Origin: Paenibacillus turpanensis
Lineage (GTDB): Bacteria > Bacillota > Bacilli > Paenibacillales > YIM-B00363
Assembly (NCBI RefSeq): GCF_011421635.1
Contig: NZ_WTLI01000010.1
Location: 1 to 64,000 of the forward strand
Length of the DNA: 64,000 nt
Reading direction: 5' to 3'
Shown: positions 38,438 to 48,190 of the stretch, one piece after another
How the letters are laid out: every line of letters begins with the position of its first letter
Position numbering within the stretch: the stretch's first letter is position 1
The notes under the pieces: generated by a model
What the model saw: only the letters and a program-made list of their open reading frames with translations
The model's database searches: none
What the model was told of the DNA's origin: nothing
Translations under genes and position numbers: made by a program

Positions 38438-39547
38438 CTACTTAATCAAGCCGACTCCTTCCAATTCTACCTTAACCTTCGTCTCAAATTCAATTTCCGA
38501 GTACAGCTTGTGCCAATTTTCCCATTCCGTCTTATTCGTAAAGTTTCTGGAACGGTACCTCAGGCCAAAGCCGATCGGATCGACCCGCTGATCCCTCAGT
38601 TTGTATAGAAGCTTACTAATATCCTTGTTCAGTCTTTCCGTAATGATTTTCTTGAGCTTATTTGCATCGTGAGTCTCCTCCCCGCCCTTCATCTCTTCTA
38701 CAATGCCTCTAATTTTGCCGTTAATTACAATGACCGGTCGGCCATCCGCTTTTCTTGTAATTTTATACGATGCAGTCATCCGTTCTGCACTGAACAAAAA
38801 ATGGAGTCCTTCCTTCTCGATGCCCCAGGTGCCCTTTTCCGTAGCCCCCATGATTAGATTGAGCATTTCCGACTCCTCCGCATTGAGCCAGACCTGCTTT
38901 TCCTCTTTATTAAAGACAACGGTTTGTCGTACAGCCTGCTGAGAAGCTTCTTCCATTGCAGTCAAAACGGGGAGCAGAGGGTCCAGCCCGCGCTCCTCCA
39001 ATCTTCGATGCAGATCAAACAGCTGAACGGTAACCGTGGATGGGGATTCGATTCCCTCATAACCGAAGGATAGAAACAGCGAATTGGAAGGTACCCGCTC
39101 TGACTTCGTCTTAATTCCCAGCACAGATTTCGCATCCGGCTGGCCAACAGCCACCCAGGCAATCTTCTGGATATCACGTCTCCGCAAAAACCAATCTATC
39201 GTCTCTTCAAGCGGGCGAGAGATAACGCCTTTGCCCAATACAATCATTTTGAGATGTCCGAAGTCGATCTCTTTGTCGACTCTCGTTTTCATTTTACGTA
39301 CCGCTTCCCCAATCGTCTCCGCTTCCTCGCTGTGCAGCTCCGATTTTTCTTGTCCAGCTTTCATTTCCCCTGAGGGAATGGCAAATTTCATCCACACTTT
39401 ATAGGTATTTTTCTTTTCTCCGGGATCGACCCCCATCGATACTACGAAAAACCGTTTGTCGATATCTTTATATCCATTCATTCCACACCCGGACAAAAGA
39501 AGGGACGCCGTCCACAGCAGAACCAAGCCTCGAAGCATCGTTCTCAT
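38438..39547 (-). CDS. gerC: Germination protein GerC, lipoprotein subunit
   Basis: 369 residues, Ger(x)C family. A lipoprotein signal with LLSGC (Cys about 20) is followed by FFVVSMGVDPG and domain repeats typical of GerAC. It is the C subunit of a spore germinant receptor on the inner spore membrane. ATG 39547 overlaps the gerB stop as ATGA and has GGAGG in front; a longer frame to 39637 lies inside gerB. Confidence 0.93.
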   Translation of the reverse strand: MRTMLRGLVLLWTASLLLSGCGMNGYKDIDKRFFVVSMGVDPGEKKNTYKVWMKFAIPSGEMKAGQEKSELHSEEAETIGEAVRKMKTRVDKEIDFGHLKMIVLGKGVISRPLEETIDWFLRRRDIQKIAWVAVGQPDAKSVLGIKTKSERVPSNSLFLSFGYEGIESPSTVTVQLFDLHRRLEERGLDPLLPVLTAMEEASQQAVRQTVVFNKEEKQVWLNAEESEMLNLIMGATEKGTWGIEKEGLHFLFSAERMTASYKITRKADGRPVIVINGKIRGIVEEMKGGEETHDANKLKKIITERLNKDISKLLYKLRDQRVDPIGFGLRYRSRNFTNKTEWENWHKLYSEIEFETKVKVELEGVGLIK

Positions 39548-40644
39548 GCAGCTGCCTTCCTCCTTTCGCGGACGGACAGGTAGTAAAGAAAAAACACTAT
39601 CGTCATCTCGCTTGCTAGGCGCAGTACAAGAAACCAAATCGACACGGTTAACATGGTCTGTTCATTCATCCAATAGGCGAGAGCGATTCCTCCGGCCCCA
39701 AAGACGGCTGCAAAGTACCAGGACAGCTTTTTGCTTTTCTTGGATTTGTTGCTGTCAACAAAAAACCAGCTTTTGAACATTTGCAGACTCACATGCCAAT
39801 GGACCAGTGTACTGAGAAGGGAAATCGTTAAATAGAGCAGCAGGAATACAAAGATCAGACGCTCCACAAATCCGTATTGTAAACGAATGGCATCCGCCGT
39901 AGTAAACCATTTGTAAACAAGCTCTCCGACGGAGTCCATACCATGCATGCCGATCGGAATGAAATAAGTTGTAAGTAAATTGAGCATACCGACTGGGCCT
40001 ACAATCCAAAGCAGTCGCATCGAAGCCGGTTTTTCAAATACGCGGTTAAACACAACGATGTTTAAATATCCCGTAAACATATACGTAGCCGCTGACAAAG
40101 CTACGATATGCGGAGGATGGAATATATAAGTCGCTGCTTCCAGCATCGAATCCCAAAGCACGTATTGGTTAAAGGAGGCCTTGACCATGATAAACAAAAT
40201 AAACGGCACCTGGAGGATGATTAAAATTTCCAGCAAATACAGCACTTTGCGCGATTGCAGCTGGATCAAAAAGACCAGAACGGTACAATAAAGGAACATC
40301 GTTTGAACCGTGCTCATTTCGGGATTGATAAAGCGAACCGATACGTCCGCAAAATAATAGAGTGTAACTGCGCCGGCGGCATACCACATGATCCCGAAGA
40401 AGCCCATAAAAATATGGACCAGCCATGGGGATAAATAATCCTGTAAAATTTCCGGCAGCCCTCTTTGCGGAAAGGCCTGCATCGATCTGATCATCAGCCC
40501 CATCAGTACCAACGAGATCGGCAGAGCTGCAAGCAAAGACATCACCGCTCCGTCAAAGCGTTTATCCAGCAAAATACGCGGTACAAACGCAATGACGTTA
40601 GCAAGCATGTTCAGCACAATTAAGTATAGAAAATAGCGGTTCAA
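39544..40644 (-). CDS. gerB: Germination protein GerB, amino-acid-permease-like subunit
   Basis: 366 residues with about ten membrane segments, GerAB/APC family. This is the germinant-binding transmembrane subunit. It starts at TTG 40644, overlapping the gerA stop (TTGA) with GGGGTGG before it. The ligand cannot be read from the sequence. Confidence 0.93.
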   Translation of the reverse strand: MNRYFLYLIVLNMLANVIAFVPRILLDKRFDGAVMSLLAALPISLVLMGLMIRSMQAFPQRGLPEILQDYLSPWLVHIFMGFFGIMWYAAGAVTLYYFADVSVRFINPEMSTVQTMFLYCTVLVFLIQLQSRKVLYLLEILIILQVPFILFIMVKASFNQYVLWDSMLEAATYIFHPPHIVALSAATYMFTGYLNIVVFNRVFEKPASMRLLWIVGPVGMLNLLTTYFIPIGMHGMDSVGELVYKWFTTADAIRLQYGFVERLIFVFLLLYLTISLLSTLVHWHVSLQMFKSWFFVDSNKSKKSKKLSWYFAAVFGAGGIALAYWMNEQTMLTVSIWFLVLRLASEMTIVFFLYYLSVRERRKAAA

Positions 40645-41990
40645 AGCTTACCACCCCGGATCTGCTTGTCATCTCCCTTGAACAGCTTTAAATAGGGATC
40701 CCCCATGCTTTCCAGATTCACCAAATAGGCAACCATTATAATCGTACAAAGCACAAAGCCGATTAACCCGTACAATGTAGAAACAAGCAGGACCACGTAT
40801 TTGACGCATCGTATTGCAAAGCTGAAGGAATTAATCGGGATCACGAAGTTGGATATGGCGACAGCCGCTACGATAATAATCATAATGTCGCTGACAAGAC
40901 CCGCTTCCGTTGCGGCTTGCCCCAAAATGAGGCCGCCTACGGTCGTTGCCGTTTGTCCAATGGTTTTTGGCAGCCGGATACTTGCCTCGGTCAGCAGCTC
41001 CATCATAAGCAGCATAAACAGCACCTCGACAAAAGCCGGGTAAGGTACCCCCATCCGGCTTCCGGCAATGGACAGCGCCAGCTGCACCCGAAAAAGCTCC
41101 GGGTTGTAAGCCGTAATGGCCACATAGAGTCCCGGAAGTGAAAGACTGACAAATAAACCGATATAGCGCAGCACGAGCAGAAAACGACTGATCCAATAGG
41201 ATTGGTAGACATCCTCCATGGAAGACATGAAATCAAACACAGCAACCGGCGCGATAAGTACAAAGGGTGTCCCGTCAAGCATGACCACGATTTTCCCTTG
41301 CGTCAGATTCAGCGCAGCCCGGTCCGGCCGTTCCGTAACCATCATCGTCGGAAAGAGACGGCGCTGGCGCCCGTTCATTTCCTGCTGAAGCTGACCGGCC
41401 GCCTGAATAATTTCCGCTTGAACGGAATTCAGCTTATCCTTCATCAATTTCAAAAGCTTGGGATCAACAAGCTCGTTATCGTAAATGATCGCCACCGCGG
41501 TTTTCACTTTTGTACCGACCGAAGTAAGCTCCAGCTTTAAAGAAGGACGATTATATCTCCCTCTTATAAGATTCATGCTCACTTCAATGCTTTCACTAAA
41601 AGCACTTTCGGGGCCTTGAATAACGGTTTCAACGTTCGATTCTCTAATTTGTTTATTAAGAAGAAAGTTTAGTTCCACTGTAAACAGCTTTTCACCAAAC
41701 CAAACCGCGGCGTAGCCCTTGCACAGCTGTACGTAAAGCTCCTGCATTTGTTTGGGGGCCGGACCTACCTCAAGCGAGAGCAAATACTGCTCATATTGAT
41801 TCGCCGTTTCCATTTCGTAGAACGGCTTTATAATGCGTTCTTGTAATTTAAGATCATCAACCATGCTGCGAAGGTAAAAAAGCTGCATCTGCACTTTTCC
41901 GTGCTGCAGCTTGGAAATAACGCCGTCCGACGTTTCCGATATAAAGCTCGCCAATTTCTCAACGTTGACCGAACGGTTGTTATCCTCCAT
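40641..41990 (-). CDS. gerA: Germination protein GerA subunit
   Basis: 449 residues. The N-terminal soluble part (to about 240) is followed by four or five membrane segments. Family motifs: VQGPESAFSES-type (here VIQGPESAFSES), RRLFPTMMVTERPDRAALNLTQGK in part, VMLDGTPFVLIAPV and IGQTATTVGGLILGQAA. First gene of the gerABC operon, starting at ATG 41990 behind AGAGAGGA. Expression late in the forespore (sigma-G) is expected from the family, but I could not identify that promoter. Confidence 0.95.
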   Translation of the reverse strand: MEDNNRSVNVEKLASFISETSDGVISKLQHGKVQMQLFYLRSMVDDLKLQERIIKPFYEMETANQYEQYLLSLEVGPAPKQMQELYVQLCKGYAAVWFGEKLFTVELNFLLNKQIRESNVETVIQGPESAFSESIEVSMNLIRGRYNRPSLKLELTSVGTKVKTAVAIIYDNELVDPKLLKLMKDKLNSVQAEIIQAAGQLQQEMNGRQRRLFPTMMVTERPDRAALNLTQGKIVVMLDGTPFVLIAPVAVFDFMSSMEDVYQSYWISRFLLVLRYIGLFVSLSLPGLYVAITAYNPELFRVQLALSIAGSRMGVPYPAFVEVLFMLLMMELLTEASIRLPKTIGQTATTVGGLILGQAATEAGLVSDIMIIIVAAVAISNFVIPINSFSFAIRCVKYVVLLVSTLYGLIGFVLCTIIMVAYLVNLESMGDPYLKLFKGDDKQIRGGKL

Positions 41991-42208
41991 CTGTATAATC
42001 CTCTCTGTTCGTTCGTTATGAAAATAAGCACTCTACTATTTATTGTTCCCATCCCTTTACTCTGCCAAACGTTTCCTAAGCTGAAGTTCTCCTCCCCCTC
42101 TTATACCAAATCAAATTTGTGCAAATAATCTTCGGATTGCTGCATTGCCGCAAACTGCCATCAGGCTCATAATAGACGTATAAGTCGAATGATAACTGGA
42201 GGATACTG

Positions 42209-42943
42209 ATGATTAAAGTAACGGTTTGGAATGAATATAGACACGAAAAGCTGAATGAAACTGTTGCTCAAATTTATCCCAACGGAATGCACCACACGAT
42301 AGCCGAAGCACTGCAGACCTCCGGCTTTCAGGTCCACACCGCCGTGCTTGACGACCCCGAGCATGGACTAACTGAAGCCGTGCTGCGGGAAACCGACGTG
42401 CTCGTCTGGTGGGGCCATATCGCACACGACGAGGTTTCCGATGCCATCGTCGAGCGTGTTCAACGGCGGGTGCTCGATGGAATGGGACTGATCGTGCTGC
42501 ACTCGGGCCATTTTTCGAAGATTTTCAAAGTACTGATGGGTACCACCTGTTCCCTTCGCTGGCGCGAAGCAGACGAAAAAGAGCGCATCTGGACGGTTAA
42601 TCCTTCGCACCCGATTGCACAGGGCATTCCCGAGCAGTTTGTGCTTCCGCAAGAAGAAATGTATGGAGAGTTCTTCGATATACCGGAGCCGGCCGAGCTC
42701 GTATTTGTCAGCTGGTTCCAAGGCGGCGAGGTGTTCCGAAGCGGCTGCACGTTCCGGCGCGGACGCGGGAAAATCTTTTACTTCCGCCCTGGGCACGAAA
42801 CCTATGCAACCTACCATAACCCGCATGTTCAGCGAATTATTACAAATGCAGCGGCATGGGCTGCACCTTCTCCCGAGCTGGTCGTTCCTAGAGAGCATCA
42901 GGGGCCTTGGCCATCGTTTGAGCCGGTGCCGGGTGGAAAATAA
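42209..42943 (+). CDS. ThuA-domain protein
   Basis: 244 residues. ThuA-like glutamine-amidotransferase-fold domain ([37 protein letters not shown] and [15 protein letters not shown]). ThuA proteins work in trehalose or related disaccharide use, often with a Gfo/Idh dehydrogenase. It begins at ATG 42209 behind TGGAGG and is first in a three-gene cluster. Confidence 0.92.
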   Translation: MIKVTVWNEYRHEKLNETVAQIYPNGMHHTIAEALQTSGFQVHTAVLDDPEHGLTEAVLRETDVLVWWGHIAHDEVSDAIVERVQRRVLDGMGLIVLHSGHFSKIFKVLMGTTCSLRWREADEKERIWTVNPSHPIAQGIPEQFVLPQEEMYGEFFDIPEPAELVFVSWFQGGEVFRSGCTFRRGRGKIFYFRPGHETYATYHNPHVQRIITNAAAWAAPSPELVVPREHQGPWPSFEPVPGGK

Positions 42944-43000
42944 TCGTAAACACATACTCGTTTCAACAAAATAAATAAGCCTCTGAAAGGAGCTTCATTC

Positions 43001-44059
43001 ATGTCAAAATTAAAGATCGCACTTGTTGGAACCGGAAATATTTTGAGGCAGGCCCATCTTCCGGCGCTGCTTTCCCATCCGGATATCGAAATCGCCGCTG
43101 TATGTGACACCGTTTTAGAAAAGGCGGAGGCACTGGCCAAAGAATTCGGTATTCCGGACGTGTATACCGACTACCGTATCGCACTGGAGCGCAAGGATAT
43201 CGACATCGTCGATGTCTGCACACCGAACCTGTTTCACTCGGAGGTGTCGATCGCCGCGCTTCAGGCCGGCAAGCATGTGTTCTGCGAGAAGCCGGACGCG
43301 GTGAGCCCTCTGGAAGCCAAGCGTATGGCTGAAGCGGCGAAGACGAGCGGCAAGGTGCTGATGGTCATGCGCAACAACCGCTTCCGCAGCGTTTCACAGT
43401 TTTTGAAGCGGTATGCCGACGCAGGCCTTATGGGTGAAATTTACACGGGCCGCTGCGGTTGGGTCCGGCGTCGCGGCATTCCCGGGCTTGGCGGCTGGTT
43501 TACGACAAAGGCGCTCTCCGGCGGAGGTCCGCTGATTGACCTCGGCGTGCATATGATCGACGTCGCCCTCTGGGTGATGGGCAGCCCGAAGCCCGTTGCA
43601 GTAAGCGGCGCCGCATACCGGAAATTTGCCGATGCCGACTTGTCTACCAACATAAACACCGGCGGGGATGGCAAAGCGGGCGGCACCTTCGATGTCGAGG
43701 ATCTCGCCTCCGGCTATATCCGCTTCGACAATGGCGCTACCCTGCAAATTGAATTCAGCTGGGCCTCCAATGTAGAGGAGGAAATGAGCTTTATTGAGCT
43801 GCGGGGAACGAAGGCAGGGTTCAGCCTGCGCAACGATGACGTTAAGCTGTTTGCGGAAATCGAAGGTGTGCTGTGCGATATCGTACCGAAGCTGCCGAAG
43901 GATCCGGGCGGGCATACCGCCAATGTTCATCACTTTATCGATGTCGTGCAGGGAAAAGCGAAGCCGCAATTTGTACCGGAACAGGGCGTGGATATGATTC
44001 AAATCCTAAGCGCCATCTACGAATCGGCGGAAAGCGGGAAGGAAGTCCGGATCGACTAA
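43001..44059 (+). CDS. Gfo/Idh/MocA oxidoreductase (ThuB-like)
   Basis: 352 residues. Rossmann start IALVGTGNILRQ, EKPDAVSP with the catalytic Lys, and GGGPLIDLGVHMIDVALW. The neighbour thuA-type gene suggests oxidation of a sugar to its keto form. It begins behind AAAGGAG and ends TAATG, overlapping the AraC start by one base. Confidence 0.93.
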   Translation: MSKLKIALVGTGNILRQAHLPALLSHPDIEIAAVCDTVLEKAEALAKEFGIPDVYTDYRIALERKDIDIVDVCTPNLFHSEVSIAALQAGKHVFCEKPDAVSPLEAKRMAEAAKTSGKVLMVMRNNRFRSVSQFLKRYADAGLMGEIYTGRCGWVRRRGIPGLGGWFTTKALSGGGPLIDLGVHMIDVALWVMGSPKPVAVSGAAYRKFADADLSTNINTGGDGKAGGTFDVEDLASGYIRFDNGATLQIEFSWASNVEEEMSFIELRGTKAGFSLRNDDVKLFAEIEGVLCDIVPKLPKDPGGHTANVHHFIDVVQGKAKPQFVPEQGVDMIQILSAIYESAESGKEVRID

Positions 44060-44910
44060 TGCTTCCTGACATTCGCATTGCGGGGGATTTCGTTCTCGCT
44101 CCCGGCTCGGTTCAAGGTCCACGGGTGATTGACGATTATGAGATCATCTTTTACTTAAATGCCAAGGATGCGGTATACCGTGAGGCGGATGAAGCATACG
44201 CTCTCGGTAAACCTTCCGTCATCCTGCAGAAGCCGGGAGTCAGCCATCGCTTTACAGCTAACAGTCAGGCGCCGCTCCGCCATCAATTCGTGCATTTTCT
44301 TCCGGGACCGCTGCTAGAGGAGCAGCTAGAGCTGTGGGACTGGCGCACCTTTATCGAGCTTGGCACGGACCAGCTGCTGCCGGAATGGTTCAACGAGCTG
44401 ATGCGCCTTGCGTCGGCGAAGGCCCCCGGCTGGAAGGAGCGCTGCGGGGCGCTCATCTTCACCATGGTGACCCATCTGCTCGCGGGTCCTCCCGTTACTT
44501 CCGGGGGAGACCGGCTGCCTTTGGAAATCCAAAAGGCGCTTGAATTCATCGAAGGTCATCTGAACGAGCCCTTTTCCATCCGTGAGCTCTCCGCATCCCT
44601 TCTATGGAGTCATGAGCATTTTACCCGCAGCTTCAAGCAGCATATCGGTTTATCGCCGCAGCAGTATGTCCTCAATCGAAGAATTGAGGGCGCCTGCAGG
44701 CATATGGCTTATCATGATGCAACGATGCGGGAAATCGCCGAAATCGCCGGTTTTCAAAGCGAGCATTACTTTTCCCGCTGCTTTCGCAAAATCAAAGGCG
44801 TTTCCCCTTCCGAATACCGCAAGAAGGCGGGCGAATATCGCAACCTGCTGGAGCCCGAAACCTCCGTTTGGAAGGCACAGCACCCGTTAAACACGTATTT
44901 ATTCCCTTAA
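44059..44910 (+). CDS. AraC-family transcriptional regulator
   Basis: 283 residues. N-terminal cupin-like ligand region (to about 140), then two helix-turn-helix motifs at the C-terminus: FSIRELSASLLWSHEHFTRSFKQ and MREIAEIAGFQSEHYFSRCF. ATG 44059 overlaps the dehydrogenase stop by one base; an open frame upstream is within that gene. Probably controls this sugar cluster. Confidence 0.93.
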   Translation: MLPDIRIAGDFVLAPGSVQGPRVIDDYEIIFYLNAKDAVYREADEAYALGKPSVILQKPGVSHRFTANSQAPLRHQFVHFLPGPLLEEQLELWDWRTFIELGTDQLLPEWFNELMRLASAKAPGWKERCGALIFTMVTHLLAGPPVTSGGDRLPLEIQKALEFIEGHLNEPFSIRELSASLLWSHEHFTRSFKQHIGLSPQQYVLNRRIEGACRHMAYHDATMREIAEIAGFQSEHYFSRCFRKIKGVSPSEYRKKAGEYRNLLEPETSVWKAQHPLNTYLFP

Positions 44911-44939
44911 TGGGCAAGCAACAAGCATCCTACGACAAT

Positions 44940-44984
44940 AAGCCGTGTCCTCTTCGTACAGGCGAAGAAGATACGGCTTGTTTT
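44940..44984 (+). terminator. Terminator of the thuA-araC cluster
   Basis: AAGCCGT and ACGGCTT enclose an inner CTTCG/CGAAG stem, with TTTT after the outer arm. Confidence 0.8.
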
Positions 44985-45906
44985 ATCCCGACGTTTCCAG
45001 TTTTCCCTTGGAGTATCGTTTCATTTTCATACACATCAATACGTAAGTGCATTCCTCCTTTTCAAATACATTAAAATTTACCTTTAACGCCTTTTCCACC
45101 CCTCCACGTGTGCGAAGTATCATTTCCTTCACCGACTGCTTGGACAGCAGCACATGCTGAAACCATGAGATAACTTGCTGCGGACTAGCGCCGCTGATCA
45201 AGCTTGGATTCATCTTCAGCAGCTCCTTCCGGCTGTAGCCAAGAATGCGGCAGGCTGCTTGATTTGCATCCACATAACAAAGCGGCTCTCCTTTTTTGGA
45301 AAACTGGACGAGCAGCACTGGCTCCTCCGCATCGGCCAGAAGTCCCGAAAGCACTGGCTTCCCACTAGGGCAGCTCCTTGCTTCAACCGAGTACGCATCG
45401 ACAATCGCTCCGGACAATGCATATAACGCGGCATAAAACGGGAGCGAATACCAAGCAGACCATTCCAAGTGGTCTACAAAGCCCAATTGCTCGAAAATGG
45501 TTTCCCCTACACTCGCGCCGCCAATAGCAAAGATAACGGTTTGAGCGGAACGGCTGAGCCAACTGGTGGTCAGCAGGCGGAACAGCTGAATATTAATCGT
45601 CACCGCCACCCCGTCGTACAGCAAAAACGGCGGCAGCAGCGGGAATAAATGCACCTTGTAATACCAGATGCCAAGCGAGGTTCCGATATAATCCAGCATA
45701 CACACCACCAGCATGGTGACTGCTGCCGAAGCGTAGACCGGCTTTCGATCCTCTTTTCTCAGCAGCCTCTGGAACAAGACCAGACCGCCGATAAAGAGAA
45801 AAAGCGCGAGCCACCAGGATGGGGTAAACAGCTGATAACGGGCCCAATAGTGGAGGAAGCCCAAGTAATTTTCATTCCAATCCAAATAAAATTGCCGAAC
45901 GTCCAT
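44983..45906 (-). CDS. CBO0543-like membrane protein fused to a PAS domain
   Basis: 307 residues. The first half has five or so membrane segments (WWLALFLFIGGLVLFQ, YASAAVTMLVVCMLDYIGTS) resembling the CBO0543 family of Bacillales. The C-terminal 120 residues look like a PAS domain (PVLLVQFSKKGEPLCYVDAN, ILGYSRKELLKMNPSLI), the usual sensor fold. There is no kinase, GGDEF or other output domain. ATG 45906 is chosen because AGGGGGG precedes it. It is convergent with the AraC gene and stands alone. Confidence 0.7.
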   Translation of the reverse strand: MDVRQFYLDWNENYLGFLHYWARYQLFTPSWWLALFLFIGGLVLFQRLLRKEDRKPVYASAAVTMLVVCMLDYIGTSLGIWYYKVHLFPLLPPFLLYDGVAVTINIQLFRLLTTSWLSRSAQTVIFAIGGASVGETIFEQLGFVDHLEWSAWYSLPFYAALYALSGAIVDAYSVEARSCPSGKPVLSGLLADAEEPVLLVQFSKKGEPLCYVDANQAACRILGYSRKELLKMNPSLISGASPQQVISWFQHVLLSKQSVKEMILRTRGGVEKALKVNFNVFEKEECTYVLMCMKMKRYSKGKLETSG

Positions 45907-45980
45907 GAATACCCCCCTATCGCGTAATCTCAGTACCATTTTCACCTGATTTTTAGTAGATAAACTTAGGAAAACGATTT

Positions 45981-45995
45981 ATGTTCACGTTAACA
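45981..45995. promoter_or_regulatory. uxaC operator copy 1 (upstream of the promoter)
   Basis: ATGTTCACGTTAACA, a LacI-family-like palindrome (TGTTnACGTnAACA), is upstream of the -35 box. It is the exact inverse of the copy at 46048-46062. Confidence 0.75.
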
Positions 45996-46003
45996 ATTAT
46001 TAG

Positions 46004-46032
46004 TTGTAGTTTTGCCCGAAGTAGAGTAATGT
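46004..46032 (+). promoter_or_regulatory. Candidate uxaC promoter
   Basis: TTGTAG, a 17-bp spacer, then TAATGT. Transcription would start near 46039, between the two operator copies. Confidence 0.55.
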
Positions 46033-46047
46033 TAAGGTGTAGCAAAA

Positions 46048-46062
46048 TGTTAACGTGAACAT
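46048..46062. promoter_or_regulatory. uxaC operator copy 2 (downstream of the start site)
   Basis: TGTTAACGTGAACAT is the inverse complement of copy 1. The centres are 67 bp apart. The half-sites fit LacI-family regulators such as ExuR, and match most of a CcpA cre site. Confidence 0.75.
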
Positions 46063-46088
46063 ACTTTTAAAAAGGTGGAGTGTGTCCT

Positions 46089-47489
46089 ATGAAAAAATTT
46101 ATGGATGAAAACTTCCTGCTTTCCAATGATACCGCTGTATCGCTGTATCATGACTACGCTAAGACGATGCCGATTATCGATTATCACTGCCACTTGAGTC
46201 CGCAGGAAATTTACGAAAACAAGACGTACAAAAATATTACCGAGGTATGGCTGTACGGTGATCACTATAAATGGAGAGCGATGCGCTCCAACGGCGTTGA
46301 AGAAAATTTAGTAACCGGCGATGCGAGCGACTATGACCGTTTCCTAGCGTTTGCAAAGACCGTTCCGATGACGATCGGCAACCCGCTTTACCATTGGTCG
46401 CACCTGGAGCTTCAGCGTTATTTCGACGTATATGAGCTGCTGAATGAGCAAACCGCTCCGGCGATCTGGGAAAAGGTAAACGCACAGCTGAACAGCGAAG
46501 GCTTCGGCGCCCGCGACTTCATTACAAAGTCCAATGTTAAAGTAGTCTGCACCACAGACGACCCAACGGATACGCTGGAATACCATCTCAAGCTGAAGGA
46601 AGACACTTCGTTTGAATGCCAGGTTCTGCCTTCCTTCCGTCCGGACAAAGGTCTGGAAATTAACCGTGCGACGTTCCTGCCGTGGATCCAAAAGCTGGCG
46701 GAAGTATCCGGCCTGACGATCGAAAACTACGACCAGCTGCTTGCTGCGCTGGAAGCACGCGTCGAGTTCTTCCATTCCGTCGGCGGCCGCGTATCCGACC
46801 ATGCGCTTGACTACGTGCCGTATGCGGAAGCAACAAAGGAAGAAGCAGCTTCGATTTTCGCGAAGGCTCTGAAGGGCGAAACGGTAAGCAATGAAGAAGA
46901 GCAGAAATACAAGACATACACGCTGGTGTTCTTGGGCAAGCTGTACGCAAAGCATGACTGGGCTATGCAGTTCCATATCAACGCGCTGCGCAACAACAAC
47001 ACGCGGATGTTCCGCAAGCTTGGACCGGATACCGGCTGGGATTCGATCAACGATACGAATATCGCGGTTCCTCTTGCTCGTCTGCTTGACGCGCTGGATA
47101 CGGAAAATCAGCTGCCGAAGACAATTCTGTACTCGTTGAATCCAGTACAGAACCATATTCTCGGCACGATGATCGGCAACTTCCAAGGCGGCGGTGTAGC
47201 CGGCAAGATCCAGTTCGGCTCCGCTTGGTGGTTCAACGACACGAAGGAAGGCATGATCGCGCAAATGAAGTCGCTGGCAGATCTTGGTCTGCTCAGCCGT
47301 TTCGTCGGCATGCTGACCGACTCCCGCTCCTTCTTGTCGTATACGCGCCACGAGTACTTCCGCCGTATTCTCTGCAACATGATCGGCGAGTGGGTAGAAA
47401 ACGGCGAGTTCCCGAACGACAAGGCGCTGCTTGGCGAAGTCGTACAGAACATTTGCTACAACAACGCAAAAGAATACTTCCAATTTTAA
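46089..47489 (+). CDS. uxaC: Glucuronate isomerase
   Basis: 466 residues. Converts D-glucuronate to fructuronate (or galacturonate to tagaturonate), the first step of hexuronate catabolism. It starts MKKFMDENFLLSNDTA, with IIDYHCHLSPQEIYEN and later HDWAMQFHINALRNNNTRMF motifs. ATG 46089 is preceded by GGTGGAG, better than GTG 46080. The gene stands alone, without other uxu or kdg genes nearby, but the twin operators show dedicated control. Confidence 0.96.
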   Translation: MKKFMDENFLLSNDTAVSLYHDYAKTMPIIDYHCHLSPQEIYENKTYKNITEVWLYGDHYKWRAMRSNGVEENLVTGDASDYDRFLAFAKTVPMTIGNPLYHWSHLELQRYFDVYELLNEQTAPAIWEKVNAQLNSEGFGARDFITKSNVKVVCTTDDPTDTLEYHLKLKEDTSFECQVLPSFRPDKGLEINRATFLPWIQKLAEVSGLTIENYDQLLAALEARVEFFHSVGGRVSDHALDYVPYAEATKEEAASIFAKALKGETVSNEEEQKYKTYTLVFLGKLYAKHDWAMQFHINALRNNNTRMFRKLGPDTGWDSINDTNIAVPLARLLDALDTENQLPKTILYSLNPVQNHILGTMIGNFQGGGVAGKIQFGSAWWFNDTKEGMIAQMKSLADLGLLSRFVGMLTDSRSFLSYTRHEYFRRILCNMIGEWVENGEFPNDKALLGEVVQNICYNNAKEYFQF

Positions 47490-47501
47490 TTGAATTGGAC
47501 G

Positions 47502-47537
47502 GCCGCCCGGCACATGCTTGTGCTAGGGCGGCTTTTT
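47502..47537 (+). terminator. uxaC terminator
   Basis: GCCGCCC, a 17-nt loop, GGGCGGC and TTTTT. Starts 13 bases after the stop. Confidence 0.92.
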
Positions 47538-47638
47538 CATGCTCTTACGCGAGGCCGTGGGGTTAAAGCGTTTTTTCGGCAGATCGACAGATTATGGTAT
47601 GCTGAACATAGATTGAACAAAAGGAAGGTTTGACACAC

Positions 47639-48187
47639 ATGTGGAGTGATCTATGGAACTTATTTATTTCATTTGGCAGAGCAACGCTGCTCGGTTATGG
47701 CGGAGGTCCATCCATTATTCCGCTTTACGAGCATGAGGTCGTTGACCGTATGAAGTGGATGACGACTGAGGAATTTGGCAGCACGCTCGGCTTCGGAAAT
47801 GCGCTGCCGGGGCCGATTGCGACCAAGCTGGCCGCCTACATCGGCTTTAAAGTAGCCGGCTGGGCCGGTGCGGCCGTAGCGTTGGCAGCGGTCGTACTGC
47901 CGACAGCGCTGTTGATGGTTGCCCTCATCGGGGTAATGGCTAAGCTGCAAAACAATCCGTATGTCAAAGGCATGATTCGCGGCATTCAGCCGGTCATATT
48001 CGTCATGCTGGCGATGCTCGCCTTTGATTTTGCCAAGTATGCCTTCAAGCCAGGACCTGGGCTCATCAGCTTCCTGCCGTTTGCTCTGGCCTGCGGCTAT
48101 TTCATCATGGTGCAATATTTGCAGCTGAACGCCGTTTGGGGAATCGTCGGCGCCCTCGTAATTGGAGCATTTTTTCTCAAGGGATAA
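47639..48187 (+). CDS. Single-domain chromate transporter (ChrA family)
   Basis: 182 residues. One ChrA domain (FISFGRATLLGYGGGPSIIPLYE, ALPGPIATKLAAYIGFK) with about five membrane segments. Short ChrA proteins usually occur as pairs of adjacent genes and act together, but no second copy is seen here. The ATG at 47639 has AAGGAAGG ten bases in front. The substrate may be chromate or another anion. Confidence 0.88.
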   Translation: MWSDLWNLFISFGRATLLGYGGGPSIIPLYEHEVVDRMKWMTTEEFGSTLGFGNALPGPIATKLAAYIGFKVAGWAGAAVALAAVVLPTALLMVALIGVMAKLQNNPYVKGMIRGIQPVIFVMLAMLAFDFAKYAFKPGPGLISFLPFALACGYFIMVQYLQLNAVWGIVGALVIGAFFLKG

Positions 48188-48190
48188 GAA

